A program made the position numbers and the translations under genes. From UBA4416 sp040387475 (GTDB lineage Bacteria > Bacteroidota > Bacteroidia > B-17B0 > Aurantibacillaceae), in the NCBI GenBank assembly GCA_040387475.1, contig JAZKDT010000011.1:45718-109717 (forward strand): a stretch of 64,000 nucleotides of DNA, in the 5' to 3' direction. Shown here in pieces: positions 28,148 to 37,228 of the stretch (its first letter is position 1; every line of letters begins with the position of its first letter). Below the pieces are notes generated by a model, which worked only from the letters and a program-made list of their open reading frames with translations, was not told where the DNA came from and searched no databases.

Positions 28148-29320
28148 TTGGATATACATTCGTTTCTTGAAAAAAACAATGCGTATTATCAAAAGCTTGA
28201 TCAGGCGGGAAAACAACTTTTTCAGACACGTGTTAGTCTCTTTATTGATAGAAAGTCAATTACGGGGCGTCAAAATTTTGTAATAACGCGCCAGGTGCAG
28301 GTCATTCTTGCATCAGCCGCCGTGCAGGTAACACTAGGGCTCGAAACCTGGGATGTGGATTACTTTAATCAAATCTTAATTTATCCTTCCGAATATAAAA
28401 ATCCCCAAACAGGCAATATGCATAAAGGCGAAACCAACATGGGTGGTTTTATGTGTTTTAGTTGGGAAGATTTTTTAAAAGGTAACCAAACACCCGATGA
28501 TAAAGTTAATTTGGGATTGCATGAATTTGCTCATGCCCTGCGTTTTAGTGGCGTGAATGGTAATGAGACCGATTATTTTTTTGACAATTATTTTAAAAGG
28601 TGGCTGGCTTGTGCTGCTCATGAGTATACGCGAATGCGAAGAGGCAATGCAAGTATTCTGAGAAAATACGGGGCCGTTAATATCAACGAATTTTTTAGCG
28701 TTGTTGTAGAAACTTTTTTTGAGAAACCTTTAGAGTTTAAAAGTAAACTCCCTGAATTGTTTCATCAAACTTCTATATTACTCAATCAAACTTTTTCAGA
28801 TGACGGCCGTGTGCGCTTAAATTGCCGCGAAGATCTTCTGAAGCAAAATAGAAGCACTAGTATTCACAATACCGAAAAGGCACTTCGGTTTTTCTTACCG
28901 CAAAACGGACCCACCTATGCTGCTTTTATTTTTATCATATTTGGCGTTATAACTTTATTTGCCAATGGATATAAATACCCTTTGGGATACAGTTTAATTG
29001 GTATGGCGATGTTAATATGGTTATACCTGGAGCGAACCTACGTGCGTATTTATTTTATTGATAAAAGTGTATATATTCAAAAAGGATTTTTTATAAGAAG
29101 CCGATTTGACTCAAAAGAAATACCCTTATCACAGGTCGTTTCTTTCTACGCAAACTACTCAAACACTTCGGATGATCAAATAAGCTCGTCGAGCGTTACC
29201 TATTATTACGAAGGTGATTTTTACGAAGATGACCTGTATTTCAAATTTTCAAAATCTGACTTCGAATTGCTTCGCCATCAATTGATTGAGAATTATGTAC
29301 ATGTTCAGGTTGTAGAATAA
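28148..29320 (+). CDS. membrane zinc peptidase, MtfA-like (M90) domain with C-terminal membrane/PH-like extension
   Basis: 390 residues. Residues ~20-235 resemble the M90 (MtfA) zinc peptidases: 'LILYPSEY'-type strands ('QILIYPSEYKNP'), then the active-site helix 'LGLHEFAHALRFSG' with H125-E126 and H129, and a later Glu-rich segment 'NEFFSVVVETFFEKP'. MtfA itself is about 265 residues. Here ~120 residues are added: two membrane helices (about 254-295) and a beta-rich tail (about 295-390) with 'IPLSQVVSFYAN', which looks like a bacterial PH-like domain. The start is TTG 28148; no ATG is in reach. Substrate unknown. It may be read through from the nuo operon. Confidence 0.75.
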   Translation: MDIHSFLEKNNAYYQKLDQAGKQLFQTRVSLFIDRKSITGRQNFVITRQVQVILASAAVQVTLGLETWDVDYFNQILIYPSEYKNPQTGNMHKGETNMGGFMCFSWEDFLKGNQTPDDKVNLGLHEFAHALRFSGVNGNETDYFFDNYFKRWLACAAHEYTRMRRGNASILRKYGAVNINEFFSVVVETFFEKPLEFKSKLPELFHQTSILLNQTFSDDGRVRLNCREDLLKQNRSTSIHNTEKALRFFLPQNGPTYAAFIFIIFGVITLFANGYKYPLGYSLIGMAMLIWLYLERTYVRIYFIDKSVYIQKGFFIRSRFDSKEIPLSQVVSFYANYSNTSDDQISSSSVTYYYEGDFYEDDLYFKFSKSDFELLRHQLIENYVHVQVVE

Positions 29321-29406
29321 GTAATAACACGCCTTTATCTGATCAGATATTCACAAATAGCTTTTCATATTTTAATTGTTTTAGTTGTTAATTAGTCAGC
29401 TCAAAT

Positions 29407-29437
29407 TTGACTTTCATCGAAATTTTAATTACTTTTG
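29407..29437 (+). promoter_or_regulatory. Bacteroidota-type promoter of the universal stress protein
   Basis: TTG (29407-29409), 20 bases, then TACTTTTG (29430-29437), an exact match to TAnnTTTG. The box ends 15 bases before ATG 29453, which argues against the upstream TTG at 29435 being the start codon. Confidence 0.7.
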
Positions 29438-29452
29438 CTAAAAATCCTGCCT

Positions 29453-30280
29453 ATGCTTATTAAGACAAATAGCTCAATTTTAATTCCGGTCGATTTTTCA
29501 AAACAATCGTTAATTGCTGTTGAACAATCTTATAACCTGGCAAAATACACCAGTTCAAAACTTATTATCATGCACGCGTCGCCAAACAGCAACCATGAGC
29601 ATGAAGCAGAGTTAAAGCAGATCGTTGAGAATTGTATTAAAAATTCAGGACAACCTGCAGAATATTTAAATTTGAAAGGTGATATTTACGAATTAATTGA
29701 CAAGAAAGCAGAAGAGCTGGATTGCGCGTTAATTGTAATTGGCCTTGATACACAAGTGAGATTCAGAAGCTTTTTAGGTAGCGGCAGCAACGTTAGTAAA
29801 TTTTTGAAACATGCTCCTTGTCCCATTATTACTATGCGGTCTATCGACAATAGAAACAGCGTTAGAAATATTTTAATGCCGATTGATCTGAGTGCGGAAA
29901 GTCGTGAGAAAGTAGGTGTTGTTGTTCAATTAGCACAGTATTATAAAGCAGATGTGCGTATTGTTTCGGTTTTTAATCCAAATGACGAAAAATATGAGAA
30001 TCAGCTGTTGCCATATTTAAACCAGGTGAAAAAATTTATTAAAGATCGTGGTGTGAATTGCACCAATAAATCTATTCCAAGCAACAAAGCGGTTGAAGCC
30101 ATCATTAATTACGCCAACAATAACGATTGTGATCTGATCGTTCAGATGAACCATAAAGATTTAAGTCTGGGTGAATTATTTGGAGGGGCCGTTTCCCAGA
30201 AAATGGTTGAAGCAAGTAACGTTCCGGTTCTTTCTATCAATCCAATGAAGCGCGAAAGCATGAGTACAGGCATTCACTAA
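29453..30280 (+). CDS. tandem universal stress protein
   Basis: 275 residues forming two Usp domains (about 1-135 and 138-270). Each begins with an 'ILxPxDxS' strand ('SILIPVDFSKQ', 'NILMPIDLSAES'). The first domain ends with a nucleotide-loop-like segment 'FLGSGSNVSKFLKHAPCPI'; the second has 'LFGGAVSQKMVEASNVPVL'. Usp proteins bind ATP or act as stress-linked regulators; the partner is unknown. ATG 29453 was chosen since the -7 box directly precedes it. Confidence 0.92.
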   Translation: MLIKTNSSILIPVDFSKQSLIAVEQSYNLAKYTSSKLIIMHASPNSNHEHEAELKQIVENCIKNSGQPAEYLNLKGDIYELIDKKAEELDCALIVIGLDTQVRFRSFLGSGSNVSKFLKHAPCPIITMRSIDNRNSVRNILMPIDLSAESREKVGVVVQLAQYYKADVRIVSVFNPNDEKYENQLLPYLNQVKKFIKDRGVNCTNKSIPSNKAVEAIINYANNNDCDLIVQMNHKDLSLGELFGGAVSQKMVEASNVPVLSINPMKRESMSTGIH

Positions 30281-30353
30281 TTCACAGGTACAATTGTTGC
30301 ATAAATTGTGTGTCGTATGATCATGCAATTTTTATATTTATCTTTAAACCAAC

Positions 30354-32732
30354 ATGAAGTTAGTTAAAAGACTAATATACCTATTTCTTATATTCATTTT
30401 CCTTGCTTTGGGAACTGTTTTTGTTGTTGTTACCTTCTATAAAAAGGAAATGGCAAGTATGCTAACGACCTATTTAAAAGAGTCGTACGGTATAACTTTA
30501 AGGGCTGACGATGTAAACGTGTCATTTTTGAGCAACTGGCCCAACGCTTCCGTTCAGTTTAAAAACGTTTACCTCGCTAACGATTTGTGTAAACACGAGC
30601 CGCTTTTAAAAGCGGGTTCTGTTTCATTGTCATTTGATCTTAAAAAATTATTAAACAAACAATTTATCGTAAAATCGATAGCGGTAAAAGATGCAGAAAT
30701 TACTTTAGTAAAAGATTCATCCGGCATTAAAAATTTCGAATTTAAAAAAAGTGATGCCGAATCCGCTGCCAAAAACAAGTCTTCTATTAGCTTTGAAATT
30801 GGAAGCGTATCTTTAAAAAACACAGCCTTTAGTTTTTTAAACAAACAACAGGATAAGAGTATAGAGTTTACATTAACGGACAACGACTTAAAACTTAAGC
30901 AATACGCGGATGGAGTAGATGTGAAGTTAACGGGGCTTCTTTTTGTAAAAGGCTTACTCTTTAAACGTCAGAAAGGCGCGTTTTTAGATCATGTATTAAC
31001 TACCATAGATTTGGATGCACGGGTTTGTTTAAAACGTAAAGAAATATTTATTCATCCGCCCTCTTTTATAACCATCAAGAATCAACGTTTTGACGTGTCG
31101 TCATTTATTGACCTCAATGAAGCGACTAAGCGACTGGTGCTTTCGGTTGAAACTAAAAAGGTGAATTATTATAGTGGAATTTCTTTATTAAATAAAGGCA
31201 TTAAGAAAGCATTGATGACCATTCAGATCAACAAGCCTTTAAATGTAAAAGCGCTTATTATTGCTAAGCTTGGTATACCGGAAGAGCCTATTGTAGTAGT
31301 TAAAGTAAGCAGTTTGAAAAATGAAGTAACGATTGGTAACTCAAAAATACCCTATAGTGATGTGGATTTTACAGTTTCTGTGATTAGTTTAGATTCATCC
31401 TTAACAAAAGGAAACGCTGAAACAGCAAAGGTCATTATAAAACCTCTTAAAGGAAAGATTTATGAATTTCCATTCACGGGCTCAGTGACTATCCGCAATT
31501 TCTCAGATCCCTTTATTAGTATTCATGCAAATCTGTTTGTTGATGTTAAAAAAATCCCCTTCAAACCAGGGCAGGAGTTTGTACTAAATGGCAGTGCAAA
31601 TGCGGTTGTAAGTTATTCAGGCCCGGTTAATAAATTAAACCAGGAAGAATTTCTGGATCATCCGATGACTTTAAATGCTAAAGTTAAATTCAACAGCGTA
31701 AGCTATCGGGAAAAAGTTAAACCTTATGTTTACCAGGTTAATGGAGAAGCGTCTGTTAATAATAAAGAATTAAGCTTTAATCGTTTAATGCTTAAAATGG
31801 ATGGCGGCACCTTTTCATTAAAAGGATCTGTAGATAATTTTGTAAAATACGCTTTAGGTAGAACTAATGGGTTTAAGGCAAATTTGAATGCAACAACGGA
31901 TTATTTTGACATGACGGCGTATGTGGTTAAAAACGCGGATACACTAAAATTGAAATCACACAATGACGACAAATTCCAATCAGTTAAGGACGAAAGTAAA
32001 TTTGAATTTAATGTCACACTGGCGGCAAAAAAATTGTTGATTCGAAAAGTAGATGCTTTCAATGCTTTTATTGATTTGCATTACAAGGAAAAATTACTGG
32101 AGCTAAAGTCCCTGAAAGTAAATACCTGTAACGGAAGCTTATCAGCGAATGGAACTATTTATGATGTTCATAAAATTAATGCGTCGGTTAAAACCGAAAA
32201 TATTAATGTAAAGCAAATGTTTGAGCAGTTCGAAAATTTTGGTCAGAAAGCCATAGAAAGTAAAAATCTGGAAGGACATATTTTTTTGGATGCCAAAGTT
32301 AAAATGGACCTGGATGAAAAAATGGAAGTGATCGGGAAAACGATTAAAGGTGAGGTACATTTAAAATTAAAAGACGGACACTTGTTGGATTACGAGCCAC
32401 TGCAGAATATTTCGAATTTTATATTCCGTAACAGGGATTTTCAAAACATTTCATTTACCGAGATTAATGAAACATTTCATGTGGATGGATTTAAAATGGA
32501 TATAGAAGAAATGGAAATAGCGTCTAATGTATTGAATTTATTTATGAGCGGAACTTACCATTTTAAAGAAGAATCAAACATCAATGTTTTAATTCCATGG
32601 AATAATCTGAAGCGAAGAGGAAAAAATTATATCCCAAAAAGCTCGGGACAAACAGCAGAAAATTCAAAAGGGTTGAAATTGAACTATTCCGGTCTTCCCA
32701 ATAAATTAAAATTGAGCCTTGGAAATAAGTAA
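30354..32732 (+). CDS. AsmA-like family protein
   Basis: 792 residues. One N-terminal membrane helix (about 5-28) is followed by a long periplasmic region. The N-terminal part 'YLKESYGITLRADDVNVSFL' and 'NWPNASVQFKNVYL' matches the AsmA opening. The C-terminal third, with 'VNTCNGSLSANGTIYDVHKI' and 'FRNRDFQNISFTEINETFHV', matches the AsmA-like C-terminal module. These proteins form repeating beta-groove structures that are thought to carry lipids between membranes. A -7-like TATATTTA lies at 30333-30340. No lipid-export partner lies next to it. Confidence 0.85.
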   Translation: MKLVKRLIYLFLIFIFLALGTVFVVVTFYKKEMASMLTTYLKESYGITLRADDVNVSFLSNWPNASVQFKNVYLANDLCKHEPLLKAGSVSLSFDLKKLLNKQFIVKSIAVKDAEITLVKDSSGIKNFEFKKSDAESAAKNKSSISFEIGSVSLKNTAFSFLNKQQDKSIEFTLTDNDLKLKQYADGVDVKLTGLLFVKGLLFKRQKGAFLDHVLTTIDLDARVCLKRKEIFIHPPSFITIKNQRFDVSSFIDLNEATKRLVLSVETKKVNYYSGISLLNKGIKKALMTIQINKPLNVKALIIAKLGIPEEPIVVVKVSSLKNEVTIGNSKIPYSDVDFTVSVISLDSSLTKGNAETAKVIIKPLKGKIYEFPFTGSVTIRNFSDPFISIHANLFVDVKKIPFKPGQEFVLNGSANAVVSYSGPVNKLNQEEFLDHPMTLNAKVKFNSVSYREKVKPYVYQVNGEASVNNKELSFNRLMLKMDGGTFSLKGSVDNFVKYALGRTNGFKANLNATTDYFDMTAYVVKNADTLKLKSHNDDKFQSVKDESKFEFNVTLAAKKLLIRKVDAFNAFIDLHYKEKLLELKSLKVNTCNGSLSANGTIYDVHKINASVKTENINVKQMFEQFENFGQKAIESKNLEGHIFLDAKVKMDLDEKMEVIGKTIKGEVHLKLKDGHLLDYEPLQNISNFIFRNRDFQNISFTEINETFHVDGFKMDIEEMEIASNVLNLFMSGTYHFKEESNINVLIPWNNLKRRGKNYIPKSSGQTAENSKGLKLNYSGLPNKLKLSLGNK

Positions 32733-32829
32733 TGCGGTAAATTATTGCTTTGCGAAAATTTGCCAATTCTTAACAATCTGGTAACATTCCTGTTAACTTA
32801 ACTTTAAGTGTGTTAGGTTAATTTGTAGT

Positions 32830-33177
32830 ATGAAGAAGGAGATCATACTTATAGTTATTTTAAGTTTTTTTGTTTGTCTACTGGGCTTCGCCGGCGAAAT
32901 GCCAAAGCCTGCCAAGACAAGAACCATGATACTAAGCGGTAAAATCCTGGACCCAAAAAGCAGTGAATATTTGGCCGGTGTTAAAATTGCCTGCGCAAAT
33001 TGCCAAAAAACAGTTTATTCAGATTTGGATGGCAACTTCTTCATTTATCTTGAACTTACTACAACTGAAAATTTAACATTGGAGTTTTCTCAGGTCGGCT
33101 ATTCTTCTAAAACCCTTACTTTACAGCACTTACAGGGTAATTCAGGTAACTTGGTTATTGATTTGGTCTCTGAATAA
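32830..33177 (+). CDS. small exported carboxypeptidase-regulatory-like domain protein
   Basis: 115 residues. A signal peptide (positive start, hydrophobic core, cleavage near 'GFAGE') precedes one Ig-like domain of the carboxypeptidase-regulatory type: 'LSGKILDPKSSEYLAGVKI', 'YSDLDGNFFIYLE' and 'LTLEFSQVGYSSKTLTL'. This domain is common at the start of TonB-dependent receptors, but here it stands alone. Two Cys (in 'IACANCQK') could form a disulfide. A near-consensus -7 box TTAATTTG lies 4-12 bases before the ATG. Function unknown. Confidence 0.78.
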   Translation: MKKEIILIVILSFFVCLLGFAGEMPKPAKTRTMILSGKILDPKSSEYLAGVKIACANCQKTVYSDLDGNFFIYLELTTTENLTLEFSQVGYSSKTLTLQHLQGNSGNLVIDLVSE

Positions 33178-33303
33178 CCCTTTTTCAATGTAAAGTTTAG
33201 GTTAAGGTTTTGTTATCCTTGCAACAATTTTATGTGTTTTTTGGTATAATTGTATAGAAAACCAATCATAGGTTTTTGATCTAACAATTTAATACCGGAA
33301 ATT

Positions 33304-33765
33304 ATGAAAACTCTCATCTTTTTATTTTGCCTTTTTCTTGGAAGCATTTCGTTTGCTCAGGATATTAGCTTTGATAATGGCACGTATACTCAAAACCAAA
33401 CAGCTTATACAGGAAAACATACCCTTTATTATCCAAATGGAGCTATTAAAGAAGAGTTAAATATTAAAGATGGTAAATTGAACGGAGAATCCACTAAGTA
33501 CTACCAAAATGGCCAAAAAATGGAAATAGGGCAATATGAAAGTAATTTGAAATTTGGTTTATGGACTCGTTTCAATACACGCGGTGCGGTTATTGCGGAA
33601 GCTCGCTACAAAAATGATAAAAAGGATGGTACCTGGATGGTGTATGATGACAAAGGAACAAAACTATTTCAAATGGAATATAAAGACGGAGAAAAGGTAG
33701 GAACCTGGACGCAATGGGATGAAAATGGTACTGTTGTTAAAACAACTGATTACGCATCGATGTAA
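33304..33765 (+). CDS. exported MORN-repeat (YwqK-like) protein
   Basis: 153 residues. The signal peptide ends near 'SISFAQD'. It is followed by five or so MORN-type repeats with the pattern 'Y-x-N-G-x-x-K-x-E/G', for example 'YYPNGAIKEELNIKDGKLNG' and 'YYQNGQKMEIGQYE'. Such proteins are common in Bacteroidota and are often labelled 'toxin-antitoxin system YwqK family antitoxin', but no toxin gene lies here, so that label is not supported. Function unknown. A hairpin terminator follows. Confidence 0.85.
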   Translation: MKTLIFLFCLFLGSISFAQDISFDNGTYTQNQTAYTGKHTLYYPNGAIKEELNIKDGKLNGESTKYYQNGQKMEIGQYESNLKFGLWTRFNTRGAVIAEARYKNDKKDGTWMVYDDKGTKLFQMEYKDGEKVGTWTQWDENGTVVKTTDYASM

Positions 33766-33787
33766 TCAAAACAGGTTTAAAATATTT

Positions 33788-33822
33788 AAAGCCATTTACC
33801 GGAAGGTGAATGGCTTTTTTAT
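33788..33822 (+). terminator. terminator between convergent genes
   Basis: Thirteen-base-pair stem with one G-T pair (AAAGCCATTTACC at 33788-33800, GGTGAATGGCTTT at 33805-33817), loop GGAA, then T-rich sequence. It lies between convergent genes ending at 33765 and 33830 and probably serves both. Confidence 0.85.
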
Positions 33823-33829
33823 TTACAGA

Positions 33830-34264
33830 TTAATCTACGTAGCCAACTTCTAAATTATGATTTATAAAAACCAGTCTAAAATCTGAGAACTTTAAATCAC
33901 CTTTTATCCCGGCGATTTCAATGGGTTTTTCTGTTTTATTAGAAGAAATTAGATATGCTATGTTTTTATTCATATATCCATAAGCTGTGAAATATATGAC
34001 ATAATTCCCCTCTTTATCTACAGCAAACCAGTTCAATTGTTTTTTCGGGTATCCACCCGTGCATCCAAAAACCTTTTCCCGCGGATTTGCAATTTTAGTA
34101 ATCGAGTCAAATAAAGTAGTTATAATATCAATGGGAATTTTGTGTTTATTGTGTCTCACCTCAAACTTATGATGAAATAATATTGATTTCCATAACTCAG
34201 TATTTTGTGCATGGCCGTAAAAACAACACAAAATGAGACAAATTATAAGTAGTAAGATTTTCAA
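33830..34264 (-). CDS. exported protein of unknown function
   Basis: 144 residues. A strong signal peptide of hydrophobic and Cys residues ends near 'YGHAQN'. The mature part is small and beta-rich, with 'GCTGGYPKKQLNWFAVDKEG' and 'YVIYFTAYGYMNKN'. I do not recognise a family. The start is TTG. It lies 13 bases after the stop of the membrane phosphatase gene on the same strand, so it is probably co-transcribed with it. Confidence 0.6.
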   Translation of the reverse strand: MKILLLIICLILCCFYGHAQNTELWKSILFHHKFEVRHNKHKIPIDIITTLFDSITKIANPREKVFGCTGGYPKKQLNWFAVDKEGNYVIYFTAYGYMNKNIAYLISSNKTEKPIEIAGIKGDLKFSDFRLVFINHNLEVGYVD

Positions 34265-34277
34265 TTATAAATTCGGA

Positions 34278-35669
34278 TTAGAATTTAACTCCAATTACCA
34301 GAATATCATCTACCTGTTCCAGGTCACCCTTCCAGTTATTGATAGTGTCGGAAAGGGCTATTTTCTGTTCCGAAAAAATCTCTGATGAATTTTGCGCCAG
34401 TATTTCTTTGAATTGTTTGTGCATGAATTTTTTGCCATTCATACCGCCAAACTGATCCGGGTAACCGTCAGAGAAGGTGTAGATACAATCTCCATCTTCT
34501 AAGGGGATCGTGTAAGTCGTAAAAGGCTTATAATCGTGATAAAAGCCGCAGGGCTGTTTATCAGCTTTATAAACTTTCATCACTTTCTCGGAACCTATTG
34601 TTTTGATGATATACAAAGGATTATTTGCTGATGCGTAAGTAAGTTCTTTCTTTACTTTATCAATGCAACAAACAGTTACGTCCATACCATCTTTACTTTC
34701 TCCGAAATTTCCGTTTTGTTTTAGCGTACTGATGATTTTATCCCGCATTAAATTCAATATCTGTCCAGGATCGGTTACACGTTTCACTTCAATAATATCA
34801 TCCAGGTAAGACATTCCCAACATCGTCATAAAGCCCCCTGGTACACCATGCCCCGTGCAATCACCAGTTGCATAAAAGGTCCTGTCGCCCTGCTGATAAA
34901 CCCAGTAAAAGTCTCCACTCACAATATCCTTTGGTTGAAAAAATACAAAACTGTCTTTAAAGTGTTTATTAAATACCAGTTCGCTCGGAATTAACGACCG
35001 TTGAATACTACGCGCATAGTTTATACTATCGGTAATTTCCTTTTTCTGTAACAATACTTCTTCATGTTTCTCTTCAATCAACTCTTTTGATCTTGCCAGT
35101 TCCAAACGACTCCTGATTTCTTTATATGTCAGGCGATATCTGGTTCTGATCAGGAACACCGAAAAAATGAGTACAGTTAAAACCAATAAAGCGCCGTTTG
35201 TGATAAATTCATCCACCGTTAAGGGACTGTAAACTACGTAGAAGATAACGTTACCGATAATGGTAGTAAATAACAAGATCAACGATTTTTTAAAATCCCA
35301 AAGCACCAGCATTCCAACGCCAATAAACAACACCATGTAAGCAAAAGCGTGTTTTTGTAAATGCGGAATATCCATTAAGCTCCACATGTAAGCATTTTGC
35401 AATGAGATGCCCAGCACTAAAATGAAAATGCAGGTGTATATACTGATTTTAAAAAAATCTTTAAGAACCAACGCAATCAAACTGATCCCTGATACAACAA
35501 CTCTAAAAATAAGAAATGGAATCCAATGTTCAGGAATACTGAGGTAATCTCCCAGGAACCAAACCAAATTCAAAGCAATACCAATCCAGCAGGCAATAAC
35601 ATGTGCTTTCTCTGTAGATCTGTCAAATTCCGCTTTTACGGAACTTTCGGGTAGGGGGCGTACTTCCAT
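34278..35669 (-). CDS. membrane SpoIIE/PP2C-type serine phosphatase
   Basis: 463 residues. About six membrane helices (residues ~25-185) are followed by a short coiled coil (~190-220, 'ELARSKELIEEKHEEVLLQK') and a SpoIIE-type PP2C domain (~225-463). Metal-binding Asp motifs are visible: 'VSGDFYWVYQQGDR', 'FYATGDCTGHGVPGGFMTML', 'GMDVTVCCIDK' and 'YTFSDGYPDQFGG'. Such phosphatases usually act on anti-sigma-factor antagonists or similar STAS proteins; none is encoded nearby. I chose ATG 35669; a TTG 18 bases upstream would add six residues. The signal sensed by the membrane part is unknown. Confidence 0.88.
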   Translation of the reverse strand: MEVRPLPESSVKAEFDRSTEKAHVIACWIGIALNLVWFLGDYLSIPEHWIPFLIFRVVVSGISLIALVLKDFFKISIYTCIFILVLGISLQNAYMWSLMDIPHLQKHAFAYMVLFIGVGMLVLWDFKKSLILLFTTIIGNVIFYVVYSPLTVDEFITNGALLVLTVLIFSVFLIRTRYRLTYKEIRSRLELARSKELIEEKHEEVLLQKKEITDSINYARSIQRSLIPSELVFNKHFKDSFVFFQPKDIVSGDFYWVYQQGDRTFYATGDCTGHGVPGGFMTMLGMSYLDDIIEVKRVTDPGQILNLMRDKIISTLKQNGNFGESKDGMDVTVCCIDKVKKELTYASANNPLYIIKTIGSEKVMKVYKADKQPCGFYHDYKPFTTYTIPLEDGDCIYTFSDGYPDQFGGMNGKKFMHKQFKEILAQNSSEIFSEQKIALSDTINNWKGDLEQVDDILVIGVKF

Positions 35670-35738
35670 TAAAAATCTAATGTACAAAAAAAATACAAAA
35701 ATGCAAAAAATCTTACATCAGATTTAGGCGGGAATTGA

Positions 35739-36752
35739 TTAAACTGACGCTTCGCGATATTTTTCCATGAAAGACATAGACGTCTTCATCATTTCAGTAG
35801 AGCCTAAAAATAAGGGTGTACGCTGATGCAATTCAGTTATATCCAGCTCCATAATGCGTTTATAGCCATTTGTAGCAACACCACCGGCTTGCTCAATAAT
35901 AAATGCTAAAGGGTTGCATTCATACAATAAACGCAGTTTGCCGTTTGGAGATTTGGTAGTTGTAGGGTAAATATAGATCCCGCCTGTAATTAAATTACGG
36001 TGAATATCAGCCACACCCGAACCAATATAACGGCTTGAGTAAGGACGACTTGTAGCTTTATCTTCTTCCTGGCAATATTTAATATATTTTTTAACACCTT
36101 CGGGAAAGTGTAAATAGTTTCCTTCGTTAATAGAATAGGTTTTGCCATCCTTAGGCATTTGCATATTCGGATGAGACAAACAAAACTCTCCGATACTCGG
36201 ATCTAATGTAAATCCGTTAACGCCTTTACCGGTTGTATAAACCAGCATGGCTGATGAACCATAAATAATATAACCCGCTGCAATTTGCTCAGTACCACGT
36301 TGCATAAAGTCTTCGTGTGTTCCTGGTCCGTTTAAGCTGGTGCGGCGGTAAATAGAAAAGATAGTGCCAATAGAAACGTTTACATCAATATTAGACGAAC
36401 CATCCAGCGGATCCATAGCAACGATGTAACGCGCATTTTTGGAGATCTCAGAATCAATAGGAATGATGTCTTCGTTTTCTTCGCTGGCGATAGCACAACA
36501 CTCGCCACCTGCTTTTAACGCTGCAATAAACTGATCATTGGCAAAAACGTCTAATTTCTTTACGCGCTCGCCTTGTACATTTGTATCCCCTGTCTCACCC
36601 AATATTTCAACCAGTCCGGCTTTAGTTACCTCTCTGTTCACAATTTTTGCTGCAATAGCAATATCTCTCAATAAACGGGATAACTCGCCTTTGGCAAATG
36701 GAAAATCGTTTTGTTTTTCAATGATGAACTGGCCTAAGGTTTTTGCGTACAT
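35739..36752 (-). CDS. fbp: class 1 fructose-1,6-bisphosphatase
   Basis: 337 residues, full length. It removes the 1-phosphate of fructose 1,6-bisphosphate in gluconeogenesis. Seen: the metal-binding signature 'VAMDPLDGSSNIDVNVSIG' and the active-site motif 'GKLRLLYECNPLAFIIEQAG'. ATG 36752 is preceded by a promoter of Bacteroidota type with a leader of about 48 bases. A short inverted repeat (ACTAC to GTAGT, 36789-36802) would lie at the 5' end of the transcript. It is transcribed alone. Confidence 0.97.
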   Translation of the reverse strand: MYAKTLGQFIIEKQNDFPFAKGELSRLLRDIAIAAKIVNREVTKAGLVEILGETGDTNVQGERVKKLDVFANDQFIAALKAGGECCAIASEENEDIIPIDSEISKNARYIVAMDPLDGSSNIDVNVSIGTIFSIYRRTSLNGPGTHEDFMQRGTEQIAAGYIIYGSSAMLVYTTGKGVNGFTLDPSIGEFCLSHPNMQMPKDGKTYSINEGNYLHFPEGVKKYIKYCQEEDKATSRPYSSRYIGSGVADIHRNLITGGIYIYPTTTKSPNGKLRLLYECNPLAFIIEQAGGVATNGYKRIMELDITELHQRTPLFLGSTEMMKTSMSFMEKYREASV

Positions 36753-36806
36753 GTTTAAATATGTTTAGAGTTTATAATGCAATTAAATACTACAACCGTA
36801 GTTTTA

Positions 36807-36834
36807 CAAAGGTAATTTTTATTAGTTAAACAAA
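36807..36834 (-). promoter_or_regulatory. promoter of fbp
   Basis: On the minus strand, TACCTTTG (36814 to 36807) matches TAnnTTTG exactly. TTTG (36834 to 36831) lies 16 bases upstream, a slightly short spacing, and falls in the T-tract of the terminator of the preceding gene. Confidence 0.55.
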
Positions 36835-36868
36835 AATAAAAAAGTGCTTCGATTTAGGAAGCACTTTT
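36831..36868 (-). terminator. terminator of the small minus-strand gene before fbp
   Basis: Eleven-base-pair perfect stem (AAAAGTGCTTC at 36840-36850, GAAGCACTTTT at 36858-36868), 7-base loop, with a T-rich tract on the minus strand after the stem. Confidence 0.85.
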
Positions 36869-36888
36869 CAATACATTTTAGATAAGTA

Positions 36889-37161
36889 TTATTTAGCGTA
36901 TTCGTCTTTTAAAAATTCTCTCCAATCACCCAGGTTTGAAATTACCTGAATCTGGCGGTAATGCAAATGAAATTGCTCATCATTTTCCTGGGAGTTTAAG
37001 ATGTTTAACCTGTACTTGTCAAAATTAGCTAAGGCGTATTTTTCTTCGGCAGACAGTGATTTACCGCTGAATTCCTTATCACGCAAGTCGTTGATGCTCT
37101 CTGCACCACCAATATCCTGCTTGCTAAAAAATCGCTTTGCTATGTCATTCTTAAAGTCCAT
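36889..37161 (-). CDS. small protein of unknown function
   Basis: 90 residues, soluble and charged, with predicted helices and no signal peptide. ATG 37161 (MDFKNDIAKRFFSKQ) is preferred over a TTG nine bases upstream. It contains 'AEEKYALANFDKYRLNIL' and ends 'DWREFLKDEYAK'. I do not recognise a family. It is a clean single-gene unit with its own terminator and is divergent from the next plus-strand gene by 67 bases, so I consider it real. Confidence 0.65.
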   Translation of the reverse strand: MDFKNDIAKRFFSKQDIGGAESINDLRDKEFSGKSLSAEEKYALANFDKYRLNILNSQENDEQFHLHYRQIQVISNLGDWREFLKDEYAK

Positions 37162-37228
37162 CAATTTCAAAGATATGAAACAGATTGATTAAATTAGCAT
37201 TTTAAAAAGGACTGTTGCTAACAAAACA

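Noticed and set aside
32736..32764. Hairpin after the AsmA-like gene as a terminator.
   Set aside because: The stem is only 8 base pairs with one G-T pair and a 13-base loop, and no T-tract follows.
33304..33765. Antitoxin of a toxin-antitoxin system (YwqK label).
   Set aside because: There is a signal peptide and no toxin gene; MORN repeats alone do not support the label.
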